64,000 nt of DNA, taken from Plantago elongata (Eukaryota; Streptophyta; Magnoliopsida; Lamiales; Plantaginaceae). How positions within the stretch are numbered: position 1 is the first letter of the stretch; each line of letters opens with the position of its first letter. The notes beneath the pieces are model-generated. The model was not told the DNA's origin. It did not search any database and saw only the letters and a program-made list of their open reading frames with translations. The translations under genes were made by a program, and so were the position numbers. Below, one piece after another: positions 9,198-22,883 of the stretch. Where the stretch lies: assembly GCA_036897095.1 (NCBI GenBank), contig JAYMSP010000014.1, positions 1-64,000 on the forward strand. The letters run 5' to 3'.

Positions 9198-11990
9198 TAA
9201 TCACACCAAAAAGATGAAATTCCACTATATCATAATTTCCAGCCATGGTTAAACCTAAAACCGGGTGACATGACATCTCTAGGGTGGCATCATAATTGGA
9301 GACGACAATCTGGTCTTGTCTGGTAGTTTACATGGGCCTGCCTAGGCCATGATGAACAATACAAGGGTTGGGGCTCAAATGATTCCCTTGTTAAAGCCCA
9401 ACTTAACATGTTTCTAAATTCTAAAATTATTTTAACTCTTGCATGGTTTAAGGAGTTAGGGGAGAAGAAAAGAAAATAAAGTCCAGTGTCACTTTATTTG
9501 TTTATTTTGATGGAAAATAAAAATAGTGAAAAGAAAAATATAGAAAAATAAAAAAAAGTGAATAAACAACAATAAATAGAAAATTATAATAAATTATTAT
9601 CTCTTTATAAATTTTTTTACATTGACTAATATTTATTGAGTAAAACACATTTAATTTAAAAATAATAATAATAATTATTATTATTATTGATCAATACACT
9701 TTTTTACAAATTATTTTATTTATAACATTTATTATAATTATATGTAATATTTTTCTTAATTAGTAAGTTGTATAACTATAATCTATTTACTAATAAATAT
9801 AGATACTCACCACCATAATACAAACTACACATATAATATTTACTGACACTTTTGGATAAATTTAAACTACATTACTCTATCTAATCTTATTTTCATACTC
9901 ACAATTTTTTAATTTTTTTCACCTTTTATAATTATTTAAATATTTAGTTTTTATAATTGCAATGCCAATTTGTATGTAAAAAAATTATATGTTTGTCAAA
10001 TAATAATATTAGTTTGTACTTGTACAGTGTTTAATAAAAATAAAAGATACAAAAGGAAATGAAATATCACAAAGTTAGCTTGTGAATTTTCATGAGAAAT
10101 TGAAAAACTACCAAACAATAGGAAAAAACGAAAATAATGGTTTTCCCTCTACATTCTTTTAAGGAATTTAATTTTTCATAAATTATTTTATTTTCTTTTG
10201 AAATCCCTTCAACCATGCAGAGCCTAATTATCTTCCGTTCTCTTCGTTTAAAATAAATTAAAATTAACAAATTTTCAAGAGAAAAAATTCTTGTTCCACA
10301 TATATTTTATTTGTCAAATTTTATAGAATCTAATTTTATAAAATATTCATCAATAAAACCTTTTTAATATTATTAAAATTATTATTATAAATATTTAACA
10401 GTGTTAATTGATCATTCATTCATACTGTTATTTTTATGGTATGGTTGTCAACTAGACATGTACTCCATTTGAAAAGAAGGAAAAATACACAAAATCAAGC
10501 CACTAGAGCCCTTTATCACAGGGCACAACTTGAAAATGTTATATCCAATTATTAAAATTTGGAACCTTTGAAGAAAATAGAAAATGAAAATTCATGTAAA
10601 ATGTGCAAGACCCCAAACAAAAGGTACAAGGCATATATAATTGCCGTGACAATAGTTGGCAGGGCAGATCTAACTCAATCTTTTGCTTTTGGTGGACCTT
10701 CACCAGGGTATCTCCCATGTTATATACCAAACAATATGATCTTAACAAATCTTAGTATTAAACATTTTCCTGATTGATTTGATTTGATGAACAAGGGATC
10801 TCAATACAATCGGATCAAATATCACGCACACTATCACATCCACACTACCTGATTCACTATTAGAATAAAATTTCATCCCTACCTCATATTTAGGATTAAA
10901 CATGATCGAGTTCATTCAGTCATCATAAAGTCATTTTACATGATTGAGTGTCAATCGAGTTAATCTAAATCAACTCGGAGTGATTATATTACTTTTGTAT
11001 AACTGAGACAATTAATGTAAAGTCAAGAGAGATAACTATGAGTTCTACATCTATCACAAACAAATTCAATGTTTCCAGAAGGTTCCGCTAGAAAAGTAAG
11101 CGATAGATAGTATAATATGATACTAGTTGCTATATGATTAAATATTTATAACTTGCAACGTCCAATTTGATCATTATACTATACATATTATTAGTAAACG
11201 TCGATGTTTTTAATTATATAATAAGTTTGTCGGTCCATTTTAGTCTCATTATAAAGATAATCTTTTAGATATGTTACAGTTATACATGAATAATTGAGTC
11301 TGACTATAAGATGGAGAGTTATAGAGGTAGTCAAGTGGAGGAAGCCGGAGTTGGAACCGAAAGGTGCGGGCATGAATTCTTTTTCTAGGACGAAAATGGG
11401 GTGAGAAATACACTAATATTAGTCTCAAATAGATACATTTGTAAATAGTTCGCGAGACATTTCTCACATAATTTGTTCGGAAAGATTATATGAAAATTCA
11501 ACGGTATAATGTGAAGTATGCTGTTGTATAGAATATAGATGTATCTAAAAAACATAAGAGAAAAACTGATCTAGAATCAAGATGATAAAGGACCAAAAGT
11601 AGTGTACTAGTGTTAAATAAAGTTATGGATTGAAATATAATTTCCAAAAGATATGAAGATATCACAAATTCACAATACTGACTTGGCTTCCACTGATTGG
11701 CTACAAGTGGGCCCAAAGGACAACTTATCTACTTAAACAGCCTGTGTCAGCATTCTGAAAATATATTTTGAAGTAGAAAAAGACACTGTAGATAGAGATT
11801 AGAGCTTAATCCAGATATCTAATCCACAACGAAAAGGAAGTTAAGTTAAATAATCGAACTACTATTCATGAACAAGGCAACAGATAAGAGACATTAGGAC
11901 AATAATTCATTCATCTGCTCAGCTCACTCATCACAGTTGACTCTTTTCTGCTCTCTTCATCAGCTCCAACACAGATCAAGGCTCTTCAAC
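9198..11990. other. AT-rich gene-free region
   Basis: About 2.8 kb with no supported gene. It is strongly AT-rich from 9430 to 10450, with a small palindrome of AAT/ATT triplets near 9660-9690. The part just before 11990 is the leader and promoter side of the B12D-like gene; CT-rich sequence at 11930-11980 fits a 5' untranslated leader. Confidence 0.6.
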
Positions 11991-13132
11991 ATGGCTTCAA
12001 GTCGATGGATCAGGCCTGAGGTTTAGCTTTAATCTACTCTGTTTCTTGTAGTTTTTTTTTTTTTGAAAACCGACTTGAACCCGACTTATTGGTTGGAGAT
12101 GAAGCAGTCACCAACTAACTGAGCTGCACTTCTTTGTCACTTTGTTTCTTGTAGTTATGTTATTTATTTTATTAATCTGAGTGTGATTATGGGCTTCTGG
12201 GTGTTTGTTTGTTTGTTGAAATGGAAAAATAGGTGTATCCACTGTTTGCAGCTATGGGGGTTGCTGTAGGGATCTGTGGTTTTTCGTTGGTTCGCAACAT
12301 GTGTATCAATCCTGAAGTCAGGTACATACAGTATAACTTTTCTCTAATAGTAGTGTTATAGTATAGTACTGTCTTTTTGGTTCTGTATCTAAGTTTTGAA
12401 GAGTAATTGTGCCTTTTAGAATGATAAAAATGTAATCTTGAAAGATGTGTTTCTAGTTCTAGTACAAAGATGACTACATATGGATAATCATATGCTTCAA
12501 GTCTCTAATAAACTACTTCCACTTGTCCTGAGAAAGGTTTAAAAGATACAAGTATGTAGGTGATGCTTGCTTGGCTAAGCTGGGGTTAATTTGCTTGGTT
12601 CCGAACTTCGGATTCATTCGATTTTGTGGGTACAATCATTTGTGTACTTATTTTCTTGACTCTGATACCCAAGACTGTAATGTTTATTAGTGTAATGCCC
12701 AGTGGTTCAGAGAGATTAAAGGGCTGAAAACGATAGACATAACTCATACCAACAAGGTGCAACTTTATTTTCGGAAAATCATTCATAATAACTCTAGAGT
12801 TAATATGGGTTGGGTAGTTAGAAGTTTGCTTGGTGGATGTTATGCTATGAACTCAGTGCTGTTGCAATAACAAAATATGAGGCTCAAAGTATCAAACCAT
12901 GAGAGTGATTGTGCATTTTTCGGCATTCACATTAATGGGTTTGAGTTTGAGATTAACTACCTCTAATGTTATTAACAGGGTGAACAAGCAAGGTAGAGCT
13001 GCAGGAATATTGGAGAATTTTGCGGAGGGAGAGAAGTACTCACAGCATGCTCTTAGGAAATTCGTTCGTAACAGGCGACCAGAGATCATGCCTAGCCTCA
13101 ACAGCTTCTTCACTGACCCACAAAAGAACTGA
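11991..13132 (+). CDS. B12D-like mitochondrial protein
   Basis: Small membrane protein of the plant B12D family, related to the MLRQ/NDUFA4-like subunits of mitochondrial electron transport. Three exons, 11991-12020, 12233-12321 and 12979-13132, join in phase to 90 residues, the usual family length. The protein starts MASSRWIRPEVYPLFAAMGV and has one membrane segment near residues 12-30, then RNMCINPEVRV, AEGEKYSQHALRKFVRNR and FFTDPQKN. Intron 1 holds a SINE (12054-12142). B12D genes are often induced during ripening, senescence or flooding; nothing in the sequence shows that here. Confidence 0.92.
12054..12142 (-). mobile_element. short tRNA-derived SINE in B12D intron 1
   Basis: An 89 bp element on the minus strand. 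It has a box-A-like GCTCAGTTAGTTGGTGAC, a box-B-like GGGTTCAAGTC and an A-rich 3' tail. A perfect 14 bp target duplication, TGTTTCTTGTAGTT, lies at 12040-12053 and 12143-12156. The body matches the copy at 36125-36217, including the shared CCAACCAATAAGT / CTAACCAATAAGT. Confidence 0.85.
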
Positions 13133-14032
13133 GTGGTGTGTTACTCCTTCATTGATGTCAAGAAGGGGGCAATAACAGGCAGTGTTTGTGGTGTTTGGTC
13201 ATTCTTCTTCTTTGTAATATAACCAATGACTATGTATTTGTCTGTGCTGGCCTGTGAGTTTGAACTTTGTTGTATTATGTTAACAAAGTGATGTTGTCAA
13301 GACGAAGTTCTGTTGATCAATGCTGTTGTCTTATTTTGATGGTAGTTGATATGCCGCTGGCTTTGATGAGAGAGTGTCTAGTTGTGCTTGCATGTCATTA
13401 GTCCCTCGGAGTCTGCAGCATTTGTTTATCTTTTTTGTGGTTTGGACCGGGTTATTCCCTGATCCTAGGAATAGGAGCGTGGCCAGAACTAAAGCAGAAA
13501 CTGAAACTGCAGCCGGAGCTAACAAAATCATCCAGCACAACCGCATTTCATCTTCTCTGTACCTATGCTACTGAGACTCCGCGCCAACTGACACTGAGTG
13601 TGTGTAGCCAGACATTTGACCCAGCTATGTAATGATAAAATGTTGATTTTTGCCTTAAATGAAGGGTCTGATTGCCAAACCCATTTCGTCATATAAGGTG
13701 TCCAACACCAGTATGCAAGGGGGATTTAAGAGTCAGGTACATAACTCTGCACCATAGAAATCAGGCACAAAGCAAAGCCTCGAGTATACAACACTGAAGA
13801 TGTATCTACTATCCGCGCAAGTGTTTGTAACAAGATCACATAACGTAATGTGGCGATTAACCGTTTTTCTTGAGCTATATGTAATTTACAAAAAAATGGA
13901 GGCTTCAGATGAAATTCTAGGTATGATTGAGGGTATGTGAATGTAAAATGCCAAACAAAAAATAAAAAGAAATAAAGGAAATACTAGTCTTTCATCTTCT
14001 ATTATCATCCACATCAACATTTTGAACTGATA
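13133..14032. other. 3' flank of B12D-like and upstream of CCB3-like gene
   Basis: The first few hundred bases are probably 3' untranslated sequence of the B12D-like gene. The rest holds no supported gene. Confidence 0.5.
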
Positions 14033-14587
14033 ATGTATGGTGTGGCTGCTGCTAGTATAGGCCTGCCATGGCCTTCCAAACTACCTGCAAACACCACCAA
14101 TTATGCTCAAAAATCCTACTTCATCATCTCAACAAACTCCACAATCCCTTCAAGAAGCAATCAAATCATCAAGCACCATACATACAGAGCAATTTCTCCT
14201 CTCCATGAGCAGTTTGCAACGTCAACCTCATCGGATAATATTTTCGGCATCTCAGCATTGCTGGAACAAGCAGTGTTGCTAGATTTGGACCCGGCAACAG
14301 CGAAAGTAGCGATAGCATTCCTGGGACCGTTCCTGTCTGCGTTCGGGTTTCTGTTCATAGCAAGGATAGTTATGTCATGGTACCCAAGCCTGCCTGTTGG
14401 AAAGTTCCCGTATGTGGTTGCTTACGCACCGACTGAGCCGATCCTGGCTCAGACCAGGAAGGTGATACGGCCTCTTGGCGGTGTTGATGTTACGCCTGTG
14501 GTTTGGTTTGCTTTGATCAGTTTTGCCAATGAAATTCTAGTAGGTCCACAGGGTCTTCTGGTTCTTCTTTCTCAGCAGAAAGTTTAG
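14033..14587 (+). CDS. CCB3: YGGT-family plastid protein, CCB3-like
   Basis: An intronless gene for a 184-residue protein. Residues 1-75 are rich in Ser, Thr and Asn with few acids, as in a plastid transit peptide. The rest is a YGGT domain with two membrane segments: KVAIAFLGPFLSAFGFLFIA followed by RIVMSWYPSLP, and VVWFALISFANEILVG. Between them lies PTEPILAQTRKVIRPLGG, close to the CCB3/YLMG3 type rather than YLMG1. CCB3 is one of the CCB proteins linked to covalent haem c(i) attachment to cytochrome b6 in the thylakoid; that role is family knowledge, not shown here. The ending GPQGLLVLLSQQ is typical. Confidence 0.85.
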   Translation: MYGVAAASIGLPWPSKLPANTTNYAQKSYFIISTNSTIPSRSNQIIKHHTYRAISPLHEQFATSTSSDNIFGISALLEQAVLLDLDPATAKVAIAFLGPFLSAFGFLFIARIVMSWYPSLPVGKFPYVVAYAPTEPILAQTRKVIRPLGGVDVTPVVWFALISFANEILVGPQGLLVLLSQQKV

Positions 14588-15770
14588 TTCCGGCTTTATT
14601 CTGCCCTGATTTTCGAGTTATATGACAGATTGGAGTTGCTCAGTCTAGCTTTGTTGACTTCCTGGTTGTTGGAGTGAATAATTTATACTTGTTCTTCAAT
14701 TCTACCGCAATTTTTACTTGAATACATCTTTTGAGTGTTATAAATAATCTGATGTACATGTTTCTGTCATCGTTCTGTAATGCCCCGTTGTAAAAGTTCT
14801 TCAGATACTAGTTTTACTTGTTCAAGCTCATGAGTTTTACTGGGATTCAGCTATCTATGCTTGCAATCTAGTATAAAACCAAATCCCTTGTAGATGTATT
14901 GTATCAGCCAGGTGTTTATGGTATTGTGTAGTAAAACTAGCTGAAAAGTTAGTTAGTAGCTGTAAAGGTAACTGGTAGCTGAATAATTAGTTGGTTAGGT
15001 ATTTTTTTTCAACAAACTAACTCGATTAGCTTCTCAATTCAGCTAGCTGAAATCAGCTAGTTTGTTTCAAAAGCTGTGAGCGATCTTTCTATTAAAAAAA
15101 TTCATAAAGCTGAAAAGCTAGTGATAAACATAGTCTATGTTCATGTTTATGGGGCACGAGCACTCCAGTTCTGCAGTATTTACAGGGTCTGCAAGACTGT
15201 TCACTGGTGCAGAGAATCAACAATTCTGTAGCAGAGAGCAGCTCTCAATTGATGCAGTAGCAGAGTACACCAGAACAAGATGTATAGCAGAGGAGAATAT
15301 GGACTTCTCTAGCTACTTAGCGACGAAAAATTCGCCCAGTCCACCTTAAATCGATCTAATTCAGTTCAAATTGACGGAACCGTCAAATCCGACTAACGGA
15401 GTATTAAAATTGGACGGCAAGTTAACAAAAGGTATAAAAATTGTACTTTGTCAAATAAAGGTATCAATGGTACAACTTAAGGTACCATTTTTAGATTTTT
15501 TCCCAGGAAGTGATACTAGGATGAATTTTCCATTGCCAGACTTATCAAAGATGTATATTGAAGACACCAAGATCAGTTTCCATCGATATACATACATATG
15601 TGCTTTCCTGCGACAAGGGACGGAAACAAGTGCGTGAACGTGTTGTATAAATAGGCATGTATACAGCTTATACAGCATCTGGTTCCGCATTAATTATTGA
15701 CACCAGAAACAACTAGGAAAAGAAAAATGAACAAATTTCAAATTCACAATGATGACACTGCAGATACTAG
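14588..15770. other. spacer between CCB3-like and PDX3
   Basis: Convergent spacer holding the 3' ends of both genes. It contains the AGCTGA-rich MITE-like stretch at about 14905-15130. The short open stretches in 15137-15637 have no recognisable domain. Confidence 0.5.
14905..15130. mobile_element. AGCTGAAAAG-rich MITE-like element
   Basis: The left part reads GTAAAACTAGCTGAAAAGTT with several further AGCTG units. The right end carries AAAGCTGAAAAGCTAGTGAT, which reads as its inverse (ATCACTAGCTTTTCAGCTTT). Plants carry many short non-autonomous elements of this composition. Exact ends and superfamily are unclear. Confidence 0.45.
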
Positions 15771-18700
15771 TCATGGGGACAATCTCTCAATTTTCCATGA
15801 TTTACTTCCGTCAATTTCCACAGGGGAGTAACGTAACCTGACAATGTTGTTAAGAAAAATGTTCAGTAGAATCATCATAATTTGTAGTAGACTTCAAAAA
15901 TGTACTAATGCTACATGAAATGGCAGATTTCCACAATGAGCTATTTACACAAACATGTCATATAAGTACCGAGTAATAATGAACACGCATATTGTGTTCC
16001 TTCAGGCAATGATCAGCACATATTTGAACAAATGGAAGAAGTATGTACGTACATATAACCTACATCTTACCGGTAGTTCCCTCATATTTTCCTACTTCAG
16101 TCTGTCATTCACCAAACCAGTAAATTGTATTTGTGAAGAATGCAGGTGTGTCTTTGTTTCAAGTTTATAGATAGCCAGTCATCTTTCTTAATACAAAAAG
16201 CTCAAAACTATTTGTCTTGAATGAGTTCCTATACTAATAAACCACATGCAAAACATGAGAATTTTGATGTAAATATGTCAGATGATATGGCACACAGGTA
16301 AATACGAAGATACTAGTACTCTAGAATGCACCCAAATGATACCGAGAATTTACACAAAATCAACATACAGTTATTAACATTCAATAACAGCAAGAATTCA
16401 CCATGTAAAACTTCCAGAATATCTCACCTGTCATGCAAGCGAGATGGTTGTCCTTGCCAGAATTCAAAAAGTTCTGGTTTGAGTCTGTATCCTCCCCAGT
16501 ATATAGGTTTTGGGATCAGTCTTCTACAAGTCCAAATATGGCATTTTAGTTACATAAAAAAGGTTGCAAAATTTATGATTAGTTGTGCCTTCAATGAAAT
16601 TGAATATCATATTAGATGAAAACACAATATCCCAACATCATAATATTTATGTTGCACCCCTGAGAAAAAAAAAAAAAAAAAAAAGGAAGATAAACTCCAA
16701 CCCCCATCTAAAAAATTTGTGCAGATTTTACAACATATCAGAAAACAAGATAGGGGCCTAAAGGGTTTGCAGTTGCACAGATAAATCTAGAAAAGCATAG
16801 GGCACACCAGATAACAAAGTTACCATAGACAGCTGTCATTGTCAACATAACAATAACAATAAATCAGACTTCATTAATGTGAGGCTAAAACTACGGCATT
16901 TGAATTTTCGGACATGAATAACTAACCCATCAGAGTATTGAGCCTCTAGTTGTTCTTGTTGTTGGTAGAGAAATTCCCTTCCAGGAATTACAGAGCTCTG
17001 AAAGGACAAAAGGAAGATTTTGGTAATTTCTAATAGTTTACCACAGAAATGACAAGTAGAGATCAGAATCCACGTACCTGTTTGCTAACTATTGCTCCAA
17101 TCTGGCTTCCTCTAGGACGACTGTGGAAGTATTGTTCAGATTCTTCTTCTGGGACCTTTTCCACCGGCCCTTCAATTCTTACCTACGGCAACAATTGATA
17201 ACTATCATCATCATCTAGTTGTATGGACATTTGAGATGTGTGCACCAATAGATTGAGAATAGTTATTTCAGATTATGGTTATTACAATGGATGATACCTG
17301 TGACACGTAATATATAAAGCCACAAGTGATTGTCGAATTCATAATGTTAAAGTGGATTTCCAAAATTACTTATTCCAGTTATACAACTTATCCCAACGTA
17401 CTTAGAGATTAAAACACTGATTCTATCTTCTATTACAAAGTACTCCCTTCGTTACGGGGGACTTCATACATTAGGGTTTGTGCGGGATTTTAGGTGAAAG
17501 TAAATAAATGATAAAACATGAAAAGGTGGCAAACAATGTACTTATACTCCTATAGTCATAAAATGTGTTATTTTGGTGTAAAAGTAACATTTTTGAATTA
17601 TTATTATGTGTGGTGTAGTTTTCGATTTTTATAATATACTGTATAAAGTTCTATGGGTCACCTAAAACGGAAAATATATGAAGTTCAGCAGGATGGAGGG
17701 AGTCTTAAATAATCTTGCCTGGGTGTTAGGCCCACTTCCTTGTTTAAAATAAAAGCAAAGCTCCATCATACTCTTGGAGAAAAACTAATTCATATGTTTT
17801 CGACTTTCTGGAAAAGCTGTGTAAACACGAAAAAAAATATAATTCTGAAGATCTCACAACCTTCTGTTTTTTCTAGACATATCCTGACCCCATCACTCAT
17901 AACAAACCTAAAACTTCACAAACTTCAAACTCATCAGAATTCAGAACTGCAATCGCTTGGAAGATCAAGTCTAGCATCACACCATCAAACTATAAGAACT
18001 CAAAACTGGCATTAAGTGATTTATGAGTTACATCACACCATGCAACTCTGAAATGAACTGGAGCTATAGCTGTTGAATAGTAAGTGATTAAAAAGGCATA
18101 CTTAGTTCCTTCCTGAGCACTGTGATAATATTTAAAAACATAAAATCACCTGACGATTTAAAGCATCCCAATTGAACATGAGTGCCGCAAAAGGATTTTC
18201 TGATATTTGACGAGCCTTTTGACTCCCATAATTTGTGTACCTGATTAGAAGATAAGAGGTAAGGCTTCTGGAAGATAAAATTACCAATTTATTCAGGTAA
18301 TCAGCATAACCAAGAGTGTATTCAGCGCTACTTACCAGACAAAACCATCTTTGTCAAATCCTTTTAGTAACACCATTCTTGATGAGCTGTTACAAATATG
18401 AATAATCACAAATTATTGAGAGACATAAGAAGAAAAGAAATTACTTCCTAATATAAATGAATTGATACCCAAGCATGGAGATGGTCAGTAAACTAATTAA
18501 CAAACAACATAACTTATAGCGCATGCTACATGGAAGCAGATAAAAAGATAAGTCTTGTGGGAGACGGTCTACTAGAAATATAAAAAAAAAAATTGACAAA
18601 CATTAGGGTCATTAACGAGATCATAAGGTGTTTACTTGAAGAACATTGATGTTCTTCATAATCAAAAAATGCACTTTTGTAAACAACATATGAATATAAG

Positions 18701-21700
18701 CGTTCTACTTATGCATATCACTGTTTTTCTTAACAAATTCATTACATCTATTTTTAAATTAACTATAGATGATCTCCCATAGTGTTCTACTTATGCATAT
18801 CTCTTTGATTAACAACATAAGACTTTGTGAAGAAAAGAAAACGAACTCCATGCAGGAGGCAAAAGGTACAAACTGATTACTTGCTTCATGTAGCCTAAAT
18901 GCAACATGACGTACAAAATCATCTTGTTTGATAGGGTATATAGCCATAAAAAGAGAATTAGTTTTCTGGGCTAATACCGACTACAAAATAAAGTTTACAA
19001 CAATTGTTATGTTGGACGGGGGATATATATGGCACTTTGTAATTTGATACAAAGGTGGAATATAGATGTAGCATATCTGAAAGTGGAGTGCAGACACATT
19101 ACTCAGGTTGATAGTAACTTACGGTCTCCCGTCCTTCCCAGTTGTAGAAAGGGCCATCGCATTTGGTTCTTTCACGCCGGATGCCATGGCATCATCAAAC
19201 CAATTTTGGAACTACAGTATTAAACTTTGCTTCAGCTTTGCATGGTAAAACAGACAGTTTATGACTGGTAATTGGTAAACAAAAACATCCTTAAATACAA
19301 TTCCATTTAAGTGAACTATACCTGAGCAAAAGGATCAGCCTGAGCTTGGTCCTCAGTGAACTCAGGAGAAATGTAGTTCTCCCTAAGAGAAGATATGTCA
19401 ACTCGTGGGGGCCTTCCAATCCGAACACACATAGAAGTCCCGGGATATGTTGGAAGGTCGAGCTTGAATCTTTCAGCAATAGGTGGTGGAACAAATCTGC
19501 CTCCTAGAAAGTGATGTGGACCAGAAAATTTTTTGGCGCACAACTTAGGAGCAGTTAAGGAAACCTATAGCAGGTGCATTCTCTTTGTGTTACAAAACGG
19601 GAAGAGAGCTGGTTATTTTTCAGATGATTACAACATGAAATATTAACTTTATGTAAATACGTACCAGCATGTCTGGTTTAATGCCTTCACCACTAAGATC
19701 ACCTTCTTCAACATGCCATCCAGATGGAATATCAACAGATACTATGACAGGTGATTTATAGCGCTTTTCAGTTGGACTTCCAAGAGCTACCAGTCTATGT
19801 ATGAGATCATCAAATGGAGGTCTAGGGCTACCTGGACAAGGTGATATCATCATAAAGGGATTAATAAAAGTTGCAGCTATGACAAAGATCTAAATCTTTT
19901 ACTGGCAAATAACTTTGTCTAACTGGCCTTACCCAAAACCAAACTTTATTTACTGACAAACATCACTTATAAGCAATCGGACAATGGAGTTATTAAAACC
20001 CTCTCAAATAGTGACTACAAGATGCGTATTGTTTTAGATACTTATACTTAATAATTTGATACTTTTACATCTCCATGTTCAAGTGCCAAACGGCCTAGCC
20101 TACATGGATATATAATACCTCAGGGAGTAGTCTTTATGCCATTCGGACAAGGTTTTTAAGATTTGGTTGGAATTGGAATACCTATATGAATCTTTAAAAA
20201 GGACCTTAAAAAAGGTGAATAGTTGCAGTGCTGAGTACCAGTTTTGTTGAGGGTTTCAGTAAACTAGGTTTCTAAAGATGGAATGTATGGTAGTGGTCAT
20301 CCACCAAATAAGAACCAGGTAAGGCACTTTCAGTCAATACAAGTTCAGCCAGATGAACCTCAACTCCACAAGAATGTTGGGAACTTTCAATTCAATGGCT
20401 ATATCATCACAAATCTTTGTCAGGGACAACTCAAAATCCCTAGCACCCCATGTATAACTGCAGAGCTAGGGAAATTTGCATGCATAAAGGAGAGTAGTAT
20501 TTAGGGAAATAATTTGATTACAGAAATTTGAGCAAATCTTTTCAAACTAATTCCCCAGATTAAAGAACCTACAACCAATAAATTGTTACAGAAGAATAAC
20601 CATTTTCATCAAGGAGTTCCTGTCTCTGATAATCTACAGACTAGTAGTATCCACATGTATTTATACAAAGTTGCACAAATCACAAAATCATAAGGAAGTT
20701 GATTTACCATGAAATGAAAATCCAAACATTGCATCCACTACAATGTCAAAACTTGTTGACAGATCTGCAGGGAGATCTTCCACTGACATGAAAGGAATTG
20801 ACAGTGACTCTAACTGCAAAAATGCCATCTGTGAGCAACGCTGCTAGGTTTTATATCGTCCATATAAATTCTGGCCATACTATATACCTGTGTTACCAGC
20901 CCGCTATAAAGAGGTTTCGCAGTACGTTTTGGATAACACATAAACAGTTTATATCCAAAATGATGCAAGTGACGAGCAGCTACAAGACCATCACCACCAT
21001 TATTCCCTGGGCCACATATAGCAAGTACACGATTAAATTCCGTAGGCTTATACACCTGCAGAGGAATAGCAAGCAAAGTCATTGTTTAATCTTAGATGGG
21101 TAACAAATCTCGGAATAAAAAAAATCCTAATTTCCCTCATAGACACACAAGTTGTTATGAAACAACAGAAACAAACACCATATTATCTTTCATCCTCCTC
21201 ATTACTGATATACCATAGGGGCATGCATTTAGGTCGAGTCTTTGCATACTCGTCCTGACACAGTTGCATATATATATTTATTATTTTGTGTACGGGGTAT
21301 CCCAAATACACAGCATCATTAAAAGAACATGCCAGCCTTAAAAGAGAGTTAATCTTTCATAGAGAAATGAAATCAGTTAGCACATACCAACCCTCATGCA
21401 CAGGAAAGAGCCAAACAACTAAAAGCCAAAGTTCACATTTCACAAAGCTAGTTCTTCAAACCAAGGTATTATATTTACCCCTCTAGTTTCCCTTAATTTA
21501 GACTCATTACTTTCATTGTCCAAATATATTAGAAATTAAAGTTTCTGAAGTTCTTGTAGAAGTCAAGATTTTCTTGAATATGAGGATAGACTATATCCCT
21601 TCTACCAAGTGCTTGGCACACTCACCTAGATTATAGTATTAATGTGATGTTCCTATTGAGGAAATCAAGTCGTTCACAAGACTTGCTCCACTTTGAAGTT

Positions 21701-22865
21701 GTGTAAGGTAAGATTATATCCCTATGACTACGAGTGTAAATCCTGTTTGTCGAATCTCAGCTGAGGTTCCGAATACAAGCTTACGTGAACCTCAGTTGAC
21801 ATTTTTTCATCTCAGCTAGATGCTCAAGTTCAATGAACATGTAATCTATATGTACCAATTCATAAATTAGGTTGGAGACTTACAATATTGCGACCATCCA
21901 ATAATCAATATTATCGAATTCTGCAAGTACTACAGAGTATGGAGTTACATCCAAGTACCAATTGTTTCATCAAATATGATCTATTAGTCACAAAGAAATG
22001 AACCTAACACCAAGTCACTACCCGACAAGGTCTAAATTCTAAAGGCATTTCAACTTTTCTTAGTTTTCTAGTTTTGTCTAACAAAGCAACACATATAATC
22101 TCCCATTAGCACTCTATGTCAAATGAACCACTACTTGATGCATGCATATTGGCTATTGCCAAAATCTCAATTGACATTATTGTAGTTATTATGTAAGCCA
22201 ACATACAATCGGAACAAACGAAAATCAGAAATAAATTAGTCAAACAGGTAATGTCTGTTCAAGCACATACTACTTCTATTCTACCAATTAAGCTAATAAT
22301 GATCAAAACACATCACTAACCTCAGCAATTGAAGCTGCCACACTCAAACCAGCCAACTCCTGCATTCACAATTTTCCAAAACATCAAAACAGAAATGCAT
22401 AAGCAACCAAAAATCCAATGAATACATAATCAAATGACTCACCATTAACTGATCAACGCTAAAACCTAGCGGACCCATAAGAATCTCATCGACTTCAGCA
22501 GCCTCTCGCTGATTCAAGTAGGAAATGCTCTCAGCCTCTTGAACGATTTTCGCCATTGCTTTCACTCCGCCACCAGTAACAGAACTCGAACAGTAACTCC
22601 TCGAATTTGAAAACCTAGAAAACTGAACCAAAATGACAATTGGAAATTACAAATTAGCAATAGCGAGTGATGTAACAGAGCAGTTGGAAATCTAAGAAGC
22701 AGAGTTACTCACAGAGAAAAGATAGGGTGGATTGAGGATTTGGTAATTGTAATTGTGATAATTTGGAAAATTGAGTTTATTGTTTGGGAGTGATGAAGAT
22801 GATGATGAGAGCTGGGTGAGCAGGCATTTCATGGTCCTGCTTCTCCGTAGCAATGGCAGAATCAT
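15771..22865 (-). CDS. PDX3: PDX3: NAD(P)HX epimerase - pyridoxine 5'-phosphate oxidase fusion
   Basis: A bifunctional plastid enzyme. The N-terminal YjeF_N domain epimerises damaged NAD(P)H hydrates; the C-terminal FMN-dependent domain oxidises pyridoxine or pyridoxamine phosphate to pyridoxal phosphate (vitamin B6 salvage). Fourteen exons fit: 22713-22865, 22443-22622, 22321-22359, 20888-21055, 20708-20813, 19665-19831, 19322-19564, 19123-19211, 18336-18386, 18150-18240, 17078-17182, 16927-16997, 16428-16523 and 15771-15837, giving 541 residues (Arabidopsis about 530). The epimerase core is [20 protein letters not shown] and [13 protein letters not shown]. PNPOx signatures are [36 protein letters not shown] and [17 protein letters not shown]. 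The first 60 or so residues look like a transit peptide; an in-frame ATG at 22883 would add six residues. A Stowaway element lies in the intron between exons 10 and 11. Confidence 0.94.
17443..17702. mobile_element. Stowaway-like MITE in PDX3 intron
   Basis: About 260 bp with inverted ends CTCCCTTCGTTACGGGGGAC and GTTCAGCAGGATGGAGGGAG. The left flank is TA; the right flank has changed. It lies wholly within the PDX3 intron 17183-18149, away from the splice sites. Confidence 0.75.
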
Positions 22866-22883
22866 TTTTATACATTGCCACAA

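Noticed and set aside
15137-15637. Small proteins in the spacer downstream of CCB3
   Set aside because: Short open stretches without domain, codon bias or splice context; they look random.
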